From JAWOJF01 sp046481785 (GTDB lineage: Bacteria; Bacteroidota; Ignavibacteria; Ignavibacteriales; Ignavibacteriaceae): DNA of 5,866 nt. The stretch's first letter is position 1; the number at the start of each line of letters is the position of its first letter. The translations under genes were made by a program, and so were the position numbers. Positions 4,942 to 5,866 of the stretch are shown here, one piece after another. The notes beneath the pieces are model-generated. The model saw only the letters and a program-made list of their open reading frames with translations. It was not told the DNA's origin and did not search any database. Where the stretch lies: positions 1 through 5,866 of the forward strand of contig JAWOJF010000270.1 of assembly GCA_046481785.1 (NCBI GenBank). Direction: 5' to 3'.

Positions 4942-5478
4942 CTATTCCATCTTTTTAAGTATCCTGTTAACTGTTTTCCATGTGCGTGTAGTAATTTCTT
5001 TTCCAAATTGTTTCTCTAACCATATCATTAAATCAGGAGTTTTGGAACCTGAAAGGTCAACTACACTGAATATCGCACCCTTATATATATCTATAATCTT
5101 ATAGTCTCCTTTAGGTGAATTATAATGCAGCTTTTTACCTGCAGGCGGAATACTTTTTAAAAATGTAACATTCAGCCGGGATTTGGCATTATCATTAATT
5201 CCCTTAAAAGGATCTTTTTTTATAAGTGACTGTATATCATCATAACTGCGAATGATAGTTGTGCTGTTAAAACCAAGCTGCTCCGGAAAGGCCTTCTCAA
5301 TTTTTGTTTCAAGGGCCTTTATATTTTTAGAACCTGACTCAAATAATACATTACCGCTCGATATAACTGTCTGCACATTTTTAAATCCAAGCATTTCAAA
5401 AACCCCGCGCAGTTTATCATTATGCATATTTGGATTACCCGGACCGATACCACGCAGTAAGGCAGCATATTTAATCAT
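4942..5478 (-). CDS. DUF1697 domain protein
   Basis: A 178-residue protein matching the usual DUF1697 length (about 175-185). Conserved blocks are YAALLRGIGPGNPNM (4-18), LRGVFEMLGFKNV (23-35), ISSGNVLFES (39-48), a central NVTFLKSIPP segment, and the C-terminal TRTWKTVNRI block that closes the family. The glycine-rich LLRGIGPGNPNM is a variant of the commoner LLRGINVGGxxxxxM. The function is unknown; a nucleotide- or phosphate-binding role has sometimes been guessed from the Gly-rich N-terminus, which I do not claim. The start at 5478 is preceded by CGGAGA about ten bases upstream, within a duplicated leader segment. It is the first and largest gene of the minus-strand series and lies 73 bases from the kinase/SRPBCC fragment. 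Confidence 0.87.
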   Translation of the reverse strand: MIKYAALLRGIGPGNPNMHNDKLRGVFEMLGFKNVQTVISSGNVLFESGSKNIKALETKIEKAFPEQLGFNSTTIIRSYDDIQSLIKKDPFKGINDNAKSRLNVTFLKSIPPAGKKLHYNSPKGDYKIIDIYKGAIFSVVDLSGSKTPDLMIWLEKQFGKEITTRTWKTVNRILKKME

Positions 5479-5485
5479 GAGTTGT

Positions 5486-5536
5486 ATTTCTCCGGAATTT
5501 CAATAATGCACCTTCAAAGATTTCTCTAAATTTCAA
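5486..5536. repeat. Imperfect direct repeat in the leader of the DUF1697 gene
   Basis: ATTTCTCCGGAATTTCAA (5486-5503) and ATTTCTCTAAATTTCAA (5520-5536) are near-identical and 34 bases apart. On the minus strand the copy nearer the gene carries its ribosome binding site (GGAGA) and the farther copy has AGAGA. It may be a small local duplication or chance in AT-rich DNA. Confidence 0.35.
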
Positions 5537-5551
5537 GATATATATTGCCGG

Positions 5552-5731
5552 TTATTTTTCAGATAACTCTTTTAACTTCTGCAGAGCTTTTGGCCACATA
5601 TCCTGGAACATTTCTTTATATTCATCATCAATTAATTCTGTAAGTAATGGATTTAACGCATGAATTCCTTCAATCACAAGCAAATTATCTTCATGTAGTC
5701 TCAGTTTTTTTCCAGGATATGTTTTTGTCCC
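5552..5731 (-). pseudogene. Chimeric remnant: uridine kinase internal fragment joined to an SRPBCC C-terminus
   Basis: The minus strand is open for 59 codons from 5731 to a stop at 5552-5554, with an in-frame stop just upstream (5732-5734) and no suitable ATG start: the first Met is about 40 codons in. The first part reads YPGKKLRLHEDNLLVIEGIH, then ALNPLLTELIDDEYK. VIEGIHALNPxLT is a hallmark of the phosphoribulokinase/uridine kinase family (nucleoside kinase with TGS-type relatives), and this corresponds only to its middle. The P-loop and the following IYxSALT region are missing. The last part, EMFQDMWPKALQKLKELSEK, instead resembles the C-terminus of AHSA1-type SRPBCC proteins, the family of the neighbouring gene at 5780. 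The two parts meet around DDEYK. I infer a recombination scar or an assembly chimera; a functional product is unlikely. Confidence 0.55.
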
Positions 5732-5779
5732 TTATTTAATAAAGTAAAAATAATTTTAATGAATACAAGGAGAATAGTT

Positions 5780-5866
5780 ATGGATAAATTACATTTCAAA
5801 ATAGAAGTGAACGCACCAAAAGAAAAAGTATGGAATACAATGCTTGATGATGCAACCTACCGGCAA
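5780..5866 (+). CDS. SRPBCC (START-like, AHSA1-type) protein, N-terminal part, runs off the right edge
   Basis: The only plus-strand gene. Its first 29 residues begin MDKLHFKIEVNAPKEKVWN and continue through LDDATYRQ. The beta-strand followed by NAPKEKVWNTML and the D-x-x-x-YRQ helix form the standard opening of SRPBCC domains, helix-grip folds that bind hydrophobic ligands or, in AHSA1 relatives, contact Hsp90-like partners. The expected full length is about 140-170 residues, so most of the gene is outside the window. The start is fixed by AAGGAGA at 5767-5773, six bases upstream. It is divergent from the minus-strand cluster; only about 48 bases separate it from the kinase/SRPBCC remnant, and no clear promoter was recognised in that AT-rich stretch. 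Confidence 0.8.
   Translation, partial: MDKLHFKIEVNAPKEKVWNTMLDDATYRQ

Noticed and set aside
984..5478. Integron-like cassette array, suggested by many small co-oriented genes of mixed function
   Set aside because: The gaps show no attC-type paired RYYYAAC...GTTRRRY ends with long inverted arms, most gaps are too short (22-54 bases), and no integrase is present.

Overview
The window is an AT-rich stretch of bacterial accessory chromosome. Several genes have clear Shine-Dalgarno sequences (AGGAGA, AAAGGAG, AAGGAGA). Protein families and flavour fit the Bacteroidota/Ignavibacteriota side of the FCB group. That placement is an inference from gene content and from two short TCCCG(T/C)AGGGA palindromes near the left end; no taxonomic marker gene is present.

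Layout. Positions 1-68 hold a GC-rich scrap of the C-terminal part of an Old Yellow Enzyme-type flavin oxidoreductase (minus strand), cut off from its N-terminal part. AT-rich non-coding DNA with the two palindromes follows, then a three-TM DUF305 membrane protein (329-790, minus). From 984 to 5478 nine small soluble single-domain genes all run on the minus strand. In transcription order (right to left) they are: DUF1697, VOC/glyoxalase, DUF1801, VOC/glyoxalase, cupin, RibD-C-type reductase, PhnB-like VOC, a second RibD-C-type reductase, and an NTF2/SnoaL-like protein. Larger gaps at 4860-4941, 3938-4041, 1946-2064 and 791-983 suggest about four transcription units; gaps inside units are 22-54 bases. 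At the right end, an unlisted 60-codon minus-strand reading frame (5552-5731) looks like a piece of a uridine kinase joined to the C-terminus of an SRPBCC protein. An intact SRPBCC gene then starts on the plus strand at 5780 and leaves the window.

How the genes work together. There is no recognisable pathway. The families present (VOC, cupin, RibD-C reductase, NTF2-like, SRPBCC, DUF1697, DUF1801) are small scaffolds that often sit together in accessory clusters of environmental bacteria, and their substrates are mostly unknown. No regulator, transposase, integrase, tRNA, rRNA or CRISPR array was found. Several operator-like dyads lie in the larger gaps, so a regulator outside the window is plausible.

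The most notable observations are the two broken gene fragments bracketing the cluster, especially the kinase/SRPBCC chimera, and the density of operator-like dyads. I did not find convincing evidence of a new defence or mobile system.
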